Part shown: in pieces, positions 37,061 through 46,503 of the stretch | How positions within the stretch are numbered: position 1 is the stretch's first letter | Layout of the letters: the number at the start of each line of letters is the position of its first letter | Source of the DNA: DATJGR01 sp963780795 | Lineage (GTDB): Bacteria; Pseudomonadota; Gammaproteobacteria; Pseudomonadales; Azotimanducaceae | Assembly (NCBI GenBank): GCA_963780795.1 | Contig: CAWADH010000008.1 | Location: 1,116,001-1,180,000 of the forward strand | Length of the DNA: 64,000 nucleotides | Reading direction: 5' to 3' | Notes under the pieces: model-generated | What the model was told of the DNA's origin: nothing | What the model saw: the letters and a program-made list of their open reading frames with translations, nothing else | Database searches by the model: none | Position numbers and translations under genes: made by a program

Positions 37061-40000
37061 ATGTTCAACGGGCAACTCGATTGCCGCGCCGTCCGTAGTG
37101 CGCCGTTCGCGTTCGCGTGGCTTTTTTGCTTCGCGCTGCTTACCGCCGGCTGTGGGGGCGGCGGCGGATCGACGACCACACCTCCCATACCACCACCGCT
37201 CCCGGGCGCAGCCGCACTCCTGACGGCAGATGCGGGGGGCGTGTGCGAAACGCTTCTGACCGGAGAAGCCTACACGCGATCCCCGCCTCCATTGGCCTGC
37301 AACGGCGGCAGCGACCCTTACACCGCGTATCTCGACGGCAGCGGCTCGACCACCACGGGCGGTGATCCAATGAGCTTCGCGTGGGCGTTCGTTTCGAAAC
37401 CGAAAGGCAGCAGCGCGGTGTTGACGGGGGAAGATACCGCCAATCCGACGTTCGTGCCCGACAAGGCGGGTCCTTACACGGCGCAATTGATCGTCACCGC
37501 CAACGGCGCCTCGAGCGAACGCGCGGTGGCATTGGTGGTGGCGCTCGACGACGCAACGCTCAATCCGGATCCAACGACCAATCCAGGTGCGCTGCCGTAC
37601 AACTATCACGGCGGACTTTCGGACAACTGCGTTTCCTGCCATACCGCAAACGCGGGTGCGGCAATCCAGAGCAAGTCGAGCACGCACATGGCAACGAGCG
37701 ACGCGTGTCAGGCCTGTCACTATCCCCTGGCTTTCAACGTCACGAGTTTTGTCGATCACGCCGAAGTATTCGGCGCATGCAGCAGTTGCCACGACGGCAT
37801 CGTCGCCACGGGCAAGTCGGCAAATCACGTGGTCACCACGCAAGAATGCAGCGACTGTCACACCACAACCAGCTGGGTCAATCTCAATCCGGACGGAACC
37901 TTCGATCACACGGGTATCAGCGGAGGCTGCTCTGCCTGCCACAACGGCACGGCCGCCATCGGTACCGACAGCGCGCCTAATCCGCCGGGGCATCCAAGCA
38001 TCTCGGTCGAATGCAACGCCTGTCACAGCACGGTGACGTTCACGACGCCGTTCCCGAATCATTCAGATCCAAAGGTCGTGGTGCCGGGTACCTGCGGCCA
38101 GGGCGGCTGCCACGATGGGCAGAGCATGATGGCAAACGGTGTGGCGATTCCCGGCAAAAACTCTGCGTCGAATCCGCACCCTGATACGGGCAACATCACT
38201 CTGGCGTGCGACGGTTGCCACAACACCTCAACATTCAACATGGGCGGCGTGTTCGATCACGGCGTACTGGCGCGGCATCCCATCGCGTGCAAGTCCTGCC
38301 ACGATGGATTGAGCGCCACGGGCATGATCGCGGGTCACATACCCATTGCTCCGACCGCCGACTGCAGCAACTGCCACAACACGTCGACGTTCGTAGGCGG
38401 GTTTGTCGACCATACGTCCCCCGATGTCACGAGCAAGCAGTGCACGGACTGTCACGACGGCGCGCATACATGGAGCTTCGTGGATTCCACGGGAGCGACC
38501 GTCACGCTGCCGATTCAGGGCACGCCTACCACTCCGCAGGTTCTCGTCGACATCCATACCGCCGTGGCCGGGCAGAGCTGCGGCAACTGTCACTCCGCCG
38601 GCGGAAGTTTCGCCAACGCGACTGTGGATCACAGCGGCTTCGGATCGCTGGGCAACATCACCCTCCCACCGCAGTACGCCAGTTGTTCCGGTTGCCATGA
38701 CGGCACCGTTGCAACAGGCCAGTCCGTCGGACATCTGGCAACGACGCAGGACTGCGGCGCTTGCCATGATCCGCAACGCAGCGACTGGTTCGGTGCGGGC
38801 TATGACCATTCGGGTCTTTCGATAACCGGGAACATGTCAACACCGGCCTGCGTCTCCTGTCACGACGGGGTGGCAGCGACAGGTCAGTCTTTGACACACG
38901 TACCGCTGCCGACCACGGGCCAGGATTGTCTGGTCTGTCACGACACCGGCTTCACCAGTTTCGCGTTGCCGACATTCGACCATGCTGCTGCCGGCATCAC
39001 GAACAATTGCGCCAGCTGCCACGACGGCAAAGCACACGATGGCGTAGTCGTGATCAAAAGGCCGGCAGCTCACATCCCCACGCCGGCCGATTGCAGCACG
39101 TGTCACGCGGATACGACCAACGGTCCCGGCGTCAATGGCACGGTCACGAGCGGATTTACCAGCGCGGATCCGTTCGTGAACACCGTGCATCCGGCGTACA
39201 CGACCGGTTGCCGCTCGTGCCACAACGGCTCCTACGACAATGCAACCTATCTCGCGAAGGCGCATCCCAACGATTCCGTGCATGCCACGGTCGATTCCAA
39301 CGGCTGGGAATGCAATGCGTGTCACTCTACGACCGGCAATTTCCAGGAAACGAATCCGGTCAATCACCAGGATCCGGCAGTTAAGGCCCAACCGTGCGTG
39401 AGTTGCCACATTGCAGGCAACACGGCCGGAGCGATCGGCAAAGGCCCAACGCATCCGACGACGTCCGATACGTGTCAGCAGTGCCATCAGGCCGGCGGTA
39501 CCTTTACGGCGGGCTTCGATCACACGACGTTGAATACCGGCGGCGTAAATCACGGACTGGCGTGTTCGTCATGTCACGACGGCATGACGGCAACCGGCAA
39601 AACGATAAACCACTTGCCGACAACGCGCGATTGCATCACCTGTCATGCAGGGTATCCGCCCACCACGTCATCGTTTGCGGGCGGCACGTTCAACCACTCG
39701 GGTCCCGAGATGACCGGGCATCAGTGCATGCAGTGCCACAACGACAGAATCGCTGTTGGCAAAACGAAGTTCGGCACGTTCACGCATATCGCAACGAACT
39801 CGGATTGCGGTGCGTGTCATGACACGACGACGTTCGCGAATGCCACGTCCTTCAATCACACCGGAGTGACAACCGGCTGCGCGGCTTCCGGTTGCCACAT
39901 GTCAGGCACGCCCAACGTGACCGATGCGGCCGATGACCCGAATCCGCTGCCCCACATTCCGATCGTCAATGGATCGGCTGAAGTCAATTGCTACAGCTGC

Positions 40001-40507
40001 CACAAGAGTGCGGGTGGGACGTTCGCGAATGCGTCGATGGATCATTCGGTGGTCACGTTCGAGGCGTGTCAGAGCTGTCACGATGGCAACCACGACGGCA
40101 GTAATACCGCTCATGTCGCGACGGCCAAATCATCCGCCCACTTCGTCACGTCTGTCGCGGCGTGCGCTTCGTGTCACGCGAGCACCACCGCCTGGACGCC
40201 GGTCACGGCCGCCACGTACAAACACCTTCCCAATCCGCCCGGCTACATCCCCGTGGTGCCGGCGGCAACCGGCAACCACAGCGCAACGAAAGTCAAAACC
40301 TGTGTCCAGTGTCATACGGACACGAAGGCCGGAACCGTCACCGTCAAAGGAAATGCGGATATTTCCACGTTCCCTTCGGCCACCTACGGATCAACGTGTG
40401 CGGTCTGCCACCTCAGTCAATACAAGAACGGGCATGGTGGCACGCCTACGACCAAGCAGAACTGCGCCCAATCAGGCTGCCACAGGATCACTAGCAGCAG
40501 CTTTTGA
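37061..40507 (+). CDS. Giant multiheme c-type cytochrome lipoprotein (about 33 heme sites)
   Basis: The 1148-residue protein begins with a lipoprotein signal (LFCFALLTAGC, Cys31 lipidated, Gly at +2, so outer-membrane sorting is expected). Residues about 45-165 form a PKD/Ig-like domain (YLDGSGSTTTGGDPMSFAWA). From residue about 190 onward I count 30 CX2CH motifs plus three CX4CH (CGQGGCH, CAASGCH, CAQSGCH), giving about 33 potential hemes. Repeat units share CHDG, ATGK and HIPT segments with the 13-heme protein at 29677. No close ribosome site is seen before ATG 37061. An exposed outer-membrane cytochrome that passes electrons to external acceptors is the natural reading, though this is inference. 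Confidence 0.85.
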   Translation: MFNGQLDCRAVRSAPFAFAWLFCFALLTAGCGGGGGSTTTPPIPPPLPGAAALLTADAGGVCETLLTGEAYTRSPPPLACNGGSDPYTAYLDGSGSTTTGGDPMSFAWAFVSKPKGSSAVLTGEDTANPTFVPDKAGPYTAQLIVTANGASSERAVALVVALDDATLNPDPTTNPGALPYNYHGGLSDNCVSCHTANAGAAIQSKSSTHMATSDACQACHYPLAFNVTSFVDHAEVFGACSSCHDGIVATGKSANHVVTTQECSDCHTTTSWVNLNPDGTFDHTGISGGCSACHNGTAAIGTDSAPNPPGHPSISVECNACHSTVTFTTPFPNHSDPKVVVPGTCGQGGCHDGQSMMANGVAIPGKNSASNPHPDTGNITLACDGCHNTSTFNMGGVFDHGVLARHPIACKSCHDGLSATGMIAGHIPIAPTADCSNCHNTSTFVGGFVDHTSPDVTSKQCTDCHDGAHTWSFVDSTGATVTLPIQGTPTTPQVLVDIHTAVAGQSCGNCHSAGGSFANATVDHSGFGSLGNITLPPQYASCSGCHDGTVATGQSVGHLATTQDCGACHDPQRSDWFGAGYDHSGLSITGNMSTPACVSCHDGVAATGQSLTHVPLPTTGQDCLVCHDTGFTSFALPTFDHAAAGITNNCASCHDGKAHDGVVVIKRPAAHIPTPADCSTCHADTTNGPGVNGTVTSGFTSADPFVNTVHPAYTTGCRSCHNGSYDNATYLAKAHPNDSVHATVDSNGWECNACHSTTGNFQETNPVNHQDPAVKAQPCVSCHIAGNTAGAIGKGPTHPTTSDTCQQCHQAGGTFTAGFDHTTLNTGGVNHGLACSSCHDGMTATGKTINHLPTTRDCITCHAGYPPTTSSFAGGTFNHSGPEMTGHQCMQCHNDRIAVGKTKFGTFTHIATNSDCGACHDTTTFANATSFNHTGVTTGCAASGCHMSGTPNVTDAADDPNPLPHIPIVNGSAEVNCYSCHKSAGGTFANASMDHSVVTFEACQSCHDGNHDGSNTAHVATAKSSAHFVTSVAACASCHASTTAWTPVTAATYKHLPNPPGYIPVVPAATGNHSATKVKTCVQCHTDTKAGTVTVKGNADISTFPSATYGSTCAVCHLSQYKNGHGGTPTTKQNCAQSGCHRITSSSF

Positions 40508-40551
40508 GATGGTCGCGACCTCGACGCCGGCGGCGGTGCAATCCTGCGCTC

Positions 40552-41445
40552 CTACAGCGGCTTGTCGATCACCAGCGCGATCGGCGAACTCAGGTCAGTA
40601 GCGTGCAACACACCGGAACGCGCTTCGTAGTCGCCCGGTTCGGGCTTGGCGCTTCCTGACACCGACGCGCGCGCCACGATCTCGACGCTGCCGGCGCCGC
40701 TGATCGATCGCCCCGGCATCATCGCATCGCTATCCGACAACGTAACGTCGGTGGGCAACTCCGACAACGCAATGCGTTTCACGGCCAGCGGCATTGGCGT
40801 GCCATCCGACGGCCGAACGATCACGAACACCGGCGTAGTCGGTGGCAGATTGACGTTCGCTCCGATCGAGACGTGCACCATGACGCGAACCGCATCCGCG
40901 GGGGCCGCCGCGGTCGCCGCTGCCGGCGTAGCGCTCGACGGCGCCGAACCGAGCGTCAGCCGGACGTTCTGCGCAACGGTGCCGAACTGCAGCGGACCCG
41001 AGACCGCTTCGAAGTCACCTGACTGCAGCGATACCGCGCCGCTCATCGACAACCGGGCAACTACCTCGACCGTCTGCGCCTTCGCTGTGCTGTCAGTCGG
41101 CGCAAATGCAACGGCCAGCGGAAAGTCGTGGGGGCCGAACGTCTGCACGCCGAGCGGCATCCGCTCTCCGACGGGTCGGACGAATACGTAGACCTTGGCC
41201 GTCCCAGGCAGCGCATCGACCGCACCCGGGTAAACGACCTCGACGTCGATCGGCACACCCGCGTTCGCATGAGCCGCGCTTGTCGGCTGAGCCTCGGTCT
41301 GACTCGTCGGTCGCGAAACCGGCGCCTCGGCCGGCTTCGACTCCGCGGTCAGCGCCATTCTGACGATTGCGCCGACGACGATGGCAGCTGCGATCGCCGC
41401 GAGAGCAATGTTGCGGCGACGGTACGATGGCTCTGCGTCACTCAT
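40552..41445 (-). CDS. Free-standing CycH/CcmI C-terminal-domain-like protein, tandem pair
   Basis: The 297-residue protein has one N-terminal membrane anchor (NIALAAIAAAIVVGAIVRMA) and two copies of an Ig-like domain. The second (residues about 195-295) reads VFVIVRPSDGTPMPLAVKRI, SELPTDVTLSDSDAMMPG, EIVARASVSGSAKPEPGDYE. This is the pattern of the C-terminal domain of the cytochrome c maturation proteins CycH/CcmI. The TPR part those proteins use to hold apocytochrome is absent. The first copy (VYVFVRPVGERMPLGVQTFG) is more diverged. Lying convergent to the giant cytochrome, it may be a dedicated maturation helper. Confidence 0.7.
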   Translation of the reverse strand: MSDAEPSYRRRNIALAAIAAAIVVGAIVRMALTAESKPAEAPVSRPTSQTEAQPTSAAHANAGVPIDVEVVYPGAVDALPGTAKVYVFVRPVGERMPLGVQTFGPHDFPLAVAFAPTDSTAKAQTVEVVARLSMSGAVSLQSGDFEAVSGPLQFGTVAQNVRLTLGSAPSSATPAAATAAAPADAVRVMVHVSIGANVNLPPTTPVFVIVRPSDGTPMPLAVKRIALSELPTDVTLSDSDAMMPGRSISGAGSVEIVARASVSGSAKPEPGDYEARSGVLHATDLSSPIALVIDKPL

Positions 41446-41497
41446 CTGGCTTTACCCCCAACGAACAAAATGCAAACACAGACCGCAGCTGCCGCTG

Positions 41498-44260
41498 CTA
41501 CCGCAGCGTGTCGACGAAGCCGATGGTTGCATCGGTTCGCGCATAGCGCGCTGGATACAGCTTGCCCAGCGCATCGAAGCTCCTCCCGACCCACGCGTCG
41601 TAATCGCCGGACCAGCTTCGATGCACGTTGATTTCGTGGATCGAGATCGCGAGTTCTTCGATCGGCGTGGCCTGCTCCTCGAGAAGCAGTTCGTATTGTT
41701 CGCGTTCGAGATCGGACAAGCCCGCTGGTGGTGAAGACGCGACGAGTTCGTCGGCCAGCGCAGCGTAGGTATCGGCGATCTGATAGGTGGACGCGGTCGC
41801 AAATTCGGCTACTCCGTAACTCGCGGCCTTTTCGTACGCGGCGACCGTCCGCTTCAGTGCTTCGTTCTTGCGGGCGAGGCTCTTCTTGAGATCGCCCGAG
41901 AGTTCGATCGAGTCGAACGCGCGACGGGACCCGGCGGCGAGTTGTATCTGCGCCGACGCGGCCAGGTAGCGACCACGATCGTTGATGTCGCTACCCGATC
42001 CGTCGACGAGTTCGACCTGTTTGCGCAACCAGTCGTCGACCTTCGCTGTAGCACCGGCACTGGCGTACAACAATTCGAGATGATGCGCCGCTTCCAGCCT
42101 CTGTGTGGCCGGGTTCGGATACGCGTCGACGTAGCCGCGGAAGCACTCGATGGCCTGGTTCGGCTCGTCGTCCGCATAGAGTTCGGCTGCGTGGTACAGA
42201 GCAGCCCGGCCCACCTCAGTACCTTTGTTGGCGACCGCCACGCGGTTGAATTCTCCCGCCGCGGCCAGACGACGTCCTGCTTTCTCGTCCAGAGCGGCCA
42301 GCCGCCGATCGAGGTCCGGTGCGAGCGTGCTGTTCGGATACTGCGCTCTGAATGATTCGAGGAGATCCGCGGCGTCGCCCCACCGTTCAGCCGACTCGTA
42401 CACGGCCACCGCGTCGAAGTGACCTTGGGCAGCCAGCTCCGATCGAGGATCGTCTTCCGCGATGCGCAAGTAGTTCCTGACGGCCGCGTCGACATTGCCG
42501 CTCTTATCGTCGGCTTCGGCTTGCTTGTAAACCGACGCGAGCAGGCGGATCTTGATGCTCGCTGCATCGCTCGAGGATGCGTCGGTGAGCGCCAGCGCTT
42601 TGCGATAGTTCGTTTCGGCGCGGCGGTAGTCGCTTTGTTCGAATGCACCTTGCGCGACGATCAACGTCGCAGTCGACGCCACCGCCTTCGGCAGCTGCGA
42701 GTTGCCGTCCAACAGGGCCGTCGCCAACTCCATCGCTTCGGCGTACTCGTGGCTCTCGAACAGCGTGTTGGCTGCGTCCACCTGCACCTCCGCGGCGTGC
42801 GGCGCCGTCGGAAACAGCGTCGCGTACTCGATCTGCGCGTCGATTCTGCTGCGTGTCAGCAGCGTCGTTTCACCAGGTTTGGCCGTTTGTAGCAGCGTGC
42901 CGAGCGAGACGATAGCGGCGTAACCCGCGTCCGGGGCGTGTGCATCCTGCGGGTGTTCGTGAACGACCCGCTGATATGCGACCAACGCCCGTGCGGGTTC
43001 TTTCGCATCGGTCAGCGCGTCGCCTTCCAGAAACAGAACCTCCCCAACAGCCGGATCGAGGGGGAAGGTTCGAATGAACTGTTCGTAATATCGCGCCGCG
43101 GTCAGCAGCGCCTGCTTCTGTTGCAGCTTCTGGCCATCCCGGTGCGACAGTTTGGCCACCTCGAGCAGATACGTCTTCATCACCGGCTCGTACGGTTCGC
43201 GCGCGTCGAGACCGACTACCACCCAATACTCCTGATCGAAGCCGTATTGCGCGACGAACGCTTCCTTGCGATTGCGGGCCTCCGTCGGAAACTCCGCCTC
43301 GGTGAGGATTTCGATCTCGCGCCGCGCAAACTCCACGCTGTTGGCGTCGTACGGATTCGCGCGCACGAACCCCTCGAGTGCGGCAACGCTGTCCAGTATG
43401 CGCTGCTTGCTGCGCAGGTCCTCGGCAAGGCGGGCATACGCGCGGTATTGCCAGCGCGGCTTGTGCAGCCGCGCGAACTGTTCGTCGAGCGTCTTCACAC
43501 CATCGAGCGACGTAACTGCCAGGACGACCGCGCGCAACGTGTCGTCGAGCATTTCCTGCGTCGCGCCCTTGGGCGTTTCGTCCTCCGCGAGAATCGCGTC
43601 GACGGTGGCGAGAAACGCCTCGAGGCTCTCCTCGTATTCGCCCTGCTTGAACCGCGACCAACCGAGCATGTAGTTCGCGTTCTGCCAGAACCGGCTCGAA
43701 CGCCCTTGCTTCACGACATATCGATAATCGTCAGCGGCGTGCGCATAGGAGTTGGCGGAGAACGCGAGCTCGGCGCGGCGGAAATGCGCTTCCACTCGAT
43801 ATTCGCTGTCGGGAAATTCACCGATCAGACGATCGAGATATCGATTCGTTGCCTTGTGATCGTCGAGGCCGTCGTACGCTTCGGCCAGGTGATACAGCAG
43901 ATACTCGGTGTCTCCGGCCGCCGGATCGGCAAGCAACGCCTGATAGCGCGCGATCGCATCCTTGTACCAATCGGCGCTGTGTTCGGGTTCCGTCTCGGCG
44001 CCGAGCCGGCGACCGAGATCGCCGAGCCTCCTTTGGATGGCGCGGTTGTCCGACGCATCGGGGAGCGTGCCCTCGACCCGGTGATACGCCGCCACGGTAT
44101 CCGCCGTATCGACGCTGCCCGTCGAGGGCGGCGCCGTGGTCAGCGGCGGCAATTCCGCAAGCACCGCGCCCACCTTGGGACCTTTGTCTTCGAGTGTGCG
44201 CGGTCCGCTCGCGCACGCGACCAGCGCAATCGTCAGCGCAATCGCAACAATGCCTCTCAT
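41498..44260 (-). CDS. Large TPR lipoprotein
   Basis: The 920-residue protein starts with a lipoprotein signal (MRGIVAIALTIALVAC, Cys16, Ala at +2, outer-membrane type). It is built almost entirely of tetratricopeptide repeats (DWYKDAIARYQALLADPAAG, PDSEYRVEAHFRRAELAFS, PNQAIECFRGYVDAYPNPAT). Such proteins scaffold envelope complexes. Its start overlaps the end of the 44257 gene by 4 bases (ATGA), so both are coupled, and the CycH-like gene follows 52 bases downstream on the same strand. I do not recognise a named family; a role in assembling the multiheme machinery is only suggested by context. Confidence 0.72.
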   Translation of the reverse strand: MRGIVAIALTIALVACASGPRTLEDKGPKVGAVLAELPPLTTAPPSTGSVDTADTVAAYHRVEGTLPDASDNRAIQRRLGDLGRRLGAETEPEHSADWYKDAIARYQALLADPAAGDTEYLLYHLAEAYDGLDDHKATNRYLDRLIGEFPDSEYRVEAHFRRAELAFSANSYAHAADDYRYVVKQGRSSRFWQNANYMLGWSRFKQGEYEESLEAFLATVDAILAEDETPKGATQEMLDDTLRAVVLAVTSLDGVKTLDEQFARLHKPRWQYRAYARLAEDLRSKQRILDSVAALEGFVRANPYDANSVEFARREIEILTEAEFPTEARNRKEAFVAQYGFDQEYWVVVGLDAREPYEPVMKTYLLEVAKLSHRDGQKLQQKQALLTAARYYEQFIRTFPLDPAVGEVLFLEGDALTDAKEPARALVAYQRVVHEHPQDAHAPDAGYAAIVSLGTLLQTAKPGETTLLTRSRIDAQIEYATLFPTAPHAAEVQVDAANTLFESHEYAEAMELATALLDGNSQLPKAVASTATLIVAQGAFEQSDYRRAETNYRKALALTDASSSDAASIKIRLLASVYKQAEADDKSGNVDAAVRNYLRIAEDDPRSELAAQGHFDAVAVYESAERWGDAADLLESFRAQYPNSTLAPDLDRRLAALDEKAGRRLAAAGEFNRVAVANKGTEVGRAALYHAAELYADDEPNQAIECFRGYVDAYPNPATQRLEAAHHLELLYASAGATAKVDDWLRKQVELVDGSGSDINDRGRYLAASAQIQLAAGSRRAFDSIELSGDLKKSLARKNEALKRTVAAYEKAASYGVAEFATASTYQIADTYAALADELVASSPPAGLSDLEREQYELLLEEQATPIEELAISIHEINVHRSWSGDYDAWVGRSFDALGKLYPARYARTDATIGFVDTLR

Positions 44261-46218
44261 GGCGCTGCTCCGATCGAATGCGGCTCGGCGATGCGATCGC
44301 TGGCTTTCGCAATACCGACCCTGATCAGACCCAGCTGCTGCTGCGCCATCTCGACCTCGTATGTCGACATGTCGGCGATGGAACGCGACAGGCGCGCACG
44401 TCGGTCGCCGGCGAGACGCGATGCGTTCGTAGCGATGGTACGCGCACGCTCAGCGAATGCGGCCGGCACCGGGTCGGCTAACGACAACGATATCTGTTCC
44501 AGCGCGCGCAGCTGTCGCAGTTGCGTTTGCGTCGAATCGGAATTCAACCAGTACAGCCAGTCATCATGTCCGATCCGAGTGCGCCATTCCGAAAGCGTTG
44601 GGTCCGACACATCCACTTCATCACGCGCGAATGCATCCAGCAGGCGACCGTCCCATGCGAGATCTTTGGTTCGCAGCGTGAGCGCATCGAGATCGACCAG
44701 GCGCTGTTGGAACTTCAATTCGGCATTGCGGTACTGGGCGAGAACGACATTCGGCGCGGCGATGTGTTCGAGGCACATCGGATACGCGACCTGCGCGGTC
44801 TTGCCCGCGGACGACCACGGCGCCTCGTTCGCGAGCGTCAGCCAGATTCTCGCCGCGAGTTCGTAATCGCCGTGTTCCATCGCCCGTGTTCCGTAAGACG
44901 CCATGAACTGCTCGTGGTAGCGCCCCTTCGCAGGCGCGTCACGCAACGCCGCTTCGGCTGACGCCGACTGAGTGCGTTGCAGATCGATCACCGATAGCGC
45001 GATGCGCGCGCGGCTCTTGAGATCGAGTGCGTCGTCGGTGTAGACGGGCATCGACGCGAGATAGGTGAACACGCGTACGGCGCGCGCCGGAATGCCTGCC
45101 TGTCGCAGCCTGACACCGAGATTGAACAGCGCATATGCGCGATAACTCTCGTTCGGCGACAGTTCGGTGGAGATGATGTATTGCGCGCGATCGAAATCCC
45201 CATCGGCGGTCGCCAGTTCCGCACGCATGAACGAGATCTCCGCATCGATCTGCCGCGGGATCGGCGGTACATCGCGCAGTTCACGGCGCGCCTGATCGAA
45301 CTGTTCGATCGAACTCTTCAGACATGACCAAGCCTGACGGCGGTGACAGTCGCGCGCGTGAAGAAAGTCGAGACGGATTCGCGCCCGTGCGCTGGTTTGT
45401 TCGGGGTCGAGCGTCGCGACGATCTGCTCGACGACATCGTGCATTTCGAGCGCAATCGCGGCGTCGAGTTGTGCCAGTTGAAGGCGCACGCGCGCCGATG
45501 GGTCGTCGACAAGCGTGGCGAGCGCCGCCGACTCGACCAGCGCCTCTTCAGGCTGTTCCTGATACGCCGGATACAATACCGACCGGTACTGCAGATCCGC
45601 CGCGACCGACACCGCCGGCGCCGTTGGACAGCCCAACAGCCAGTCACATGCCGTCTCGGACGTCGCCATGTTTTCGTCTGCACCGGCAACGCGTAATACA
45701 ACATCCGGCACATCTTTGGTCTGGGTATGCGCCAGTTCGATGTCGACAAAGCGCGGCCCCGTCTGCTCGAGCAACTGCAGTGTCGTGGTCTTCACGAATG
45801 CATTGCCGTCGTTGCGCGCGCCGGAGATCGTTGCCGAAAGGACGCTCGCGAGCGCAGGAACCGGACCGAGATAGACCATCGCCGACGCGCCGCGATGCAA
45901 CGCGTCCTGCTGCCGAGCTGAGAACTGCTCCACGCCGACGACGGCGCCGTCGATTTCGACCGACACTCCCGCGACCCGGGCCGTCGCGCGCGGGTCCATC
46001 GAAACGTAGACGGCGATCTGTGAACTACCCGGTACGATTCTCGACCGATCGGCGAGCACCATATCGCGCTGCAGTTCTACGTGGCGCCGACGCAATTCGT
46101 CGAATTCGACTACGTTCGGCGTCGCACCTGCGGCACTCGGGGGCGGGCCAGCTGCGGACGCGTGCGCGACCACCGAAGCGATGATCAACAGCGCAGTTGC
46201 GTGACGGAATCTCGGCAT
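44257..46218 (-). CDS. Exported helical-repeat protein, partner of the TPR lipoprotein
   Basis: The 653-residue protein has a signal peptide (FRHATALLIIASVVAHASA) beginning at ATG 46218; the upstream frame extension was dropped because the signal starts there. The body starts with a beta-rich region (VVEFDELRRRHVELQRDMVL, then SQIAVYVSMDP) and continues as helical TPR-like repeats (ELATADGDFDRAQYIISTEL, FNLGVRLRQAGIPARAVRVF). I do not recognise the family. Its 4-base overlap with the 920-residue TPR lipoprotein gene indicates the two products work together, probably in the periplasm. No heme motif is present. Confidence 0.6.
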   Translation of the reverse strand: MPRFRHATALLIIASVVAHASAAGPPPSAAGATPNVVEFDELRRRHVELQRDMVLADRSRIVPGSSQIAVYVSMDPRATARVAGVSVEIDGAVVGVEQFSARQQDALHRGASAMVYLGPVPALASVLSATISGARNDGNAFVKTTTLQLLEQTGPRFVDIELAHTQTKDVPDVVLRVAGADENMATSETACDWLLGCPTAPAVSVAADLQYRSVLYPAYQEQPEEALVESAALATLVDDPSARVRLQLAQLDAAIALEMHDVVEQIVATLDPEQTSARARIRLDFLHARDCHRRQAWSCLKSSIEQFDQARRELRDVPPIPRQIDAEISFMRAELATADGDFDRAQYIISTELSPNESYRAYALFNLGVRLRQAGIPARAVRVFTYLASMPVYTDDALDLKSRARIALSVIDLQRTQSASAEAALRDAPAKGRYHEQFMASYGTRAMEHGDYELAARIWLTLANEAPWSSAGKTAQVAYPMCLEHIAAPNVVLAQYRNAELKFQQRLVDLDALTLRTKDLAWDGRLLDAFARDEVDVSDPTLSEWRTRIGHDDWLYWLNSDSTQTQLRQLRALEQISLSLADPVPAAFAERARTIATNASRLAGDRRARLSRSIADMSTYEVEMAQQQLGLIRVGIAKASDRIAEPHSIGAAP

Positions 46219-46503
46219 GGCCCATCCGGTTGGCCTCGACGCAGATCGCGGAATGCGCAATCTCGAATGTCCGAGCGCACGCCGTTCGACCGCCGATCAT
46301 TATCGGTGCGTGCCGGCGAATGACCACAGCGGCCACGGCGATTTGTGAGACTTTCTGCACAATTTGCGACCGCTGAGGGGCGACGGCGCTCGTCCGCCCA
46401 CGAGCGATACCGCGACTCTTTCCGCACGGTCGGGAGGGGCACCTCACTCGCGTCGTTGGAGACTGGCGAACACGATGCCCGAGCTCTGTAGCTACCGAGG
46501 CAT

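Noticed and set aside
42938..44866. A 642-codon plus-strand open frame
   Set aside because: It lies antisense to the TPR lipoprotein and its partner, both with signal peptides and coupled starts. The frame has no recognisable domain.
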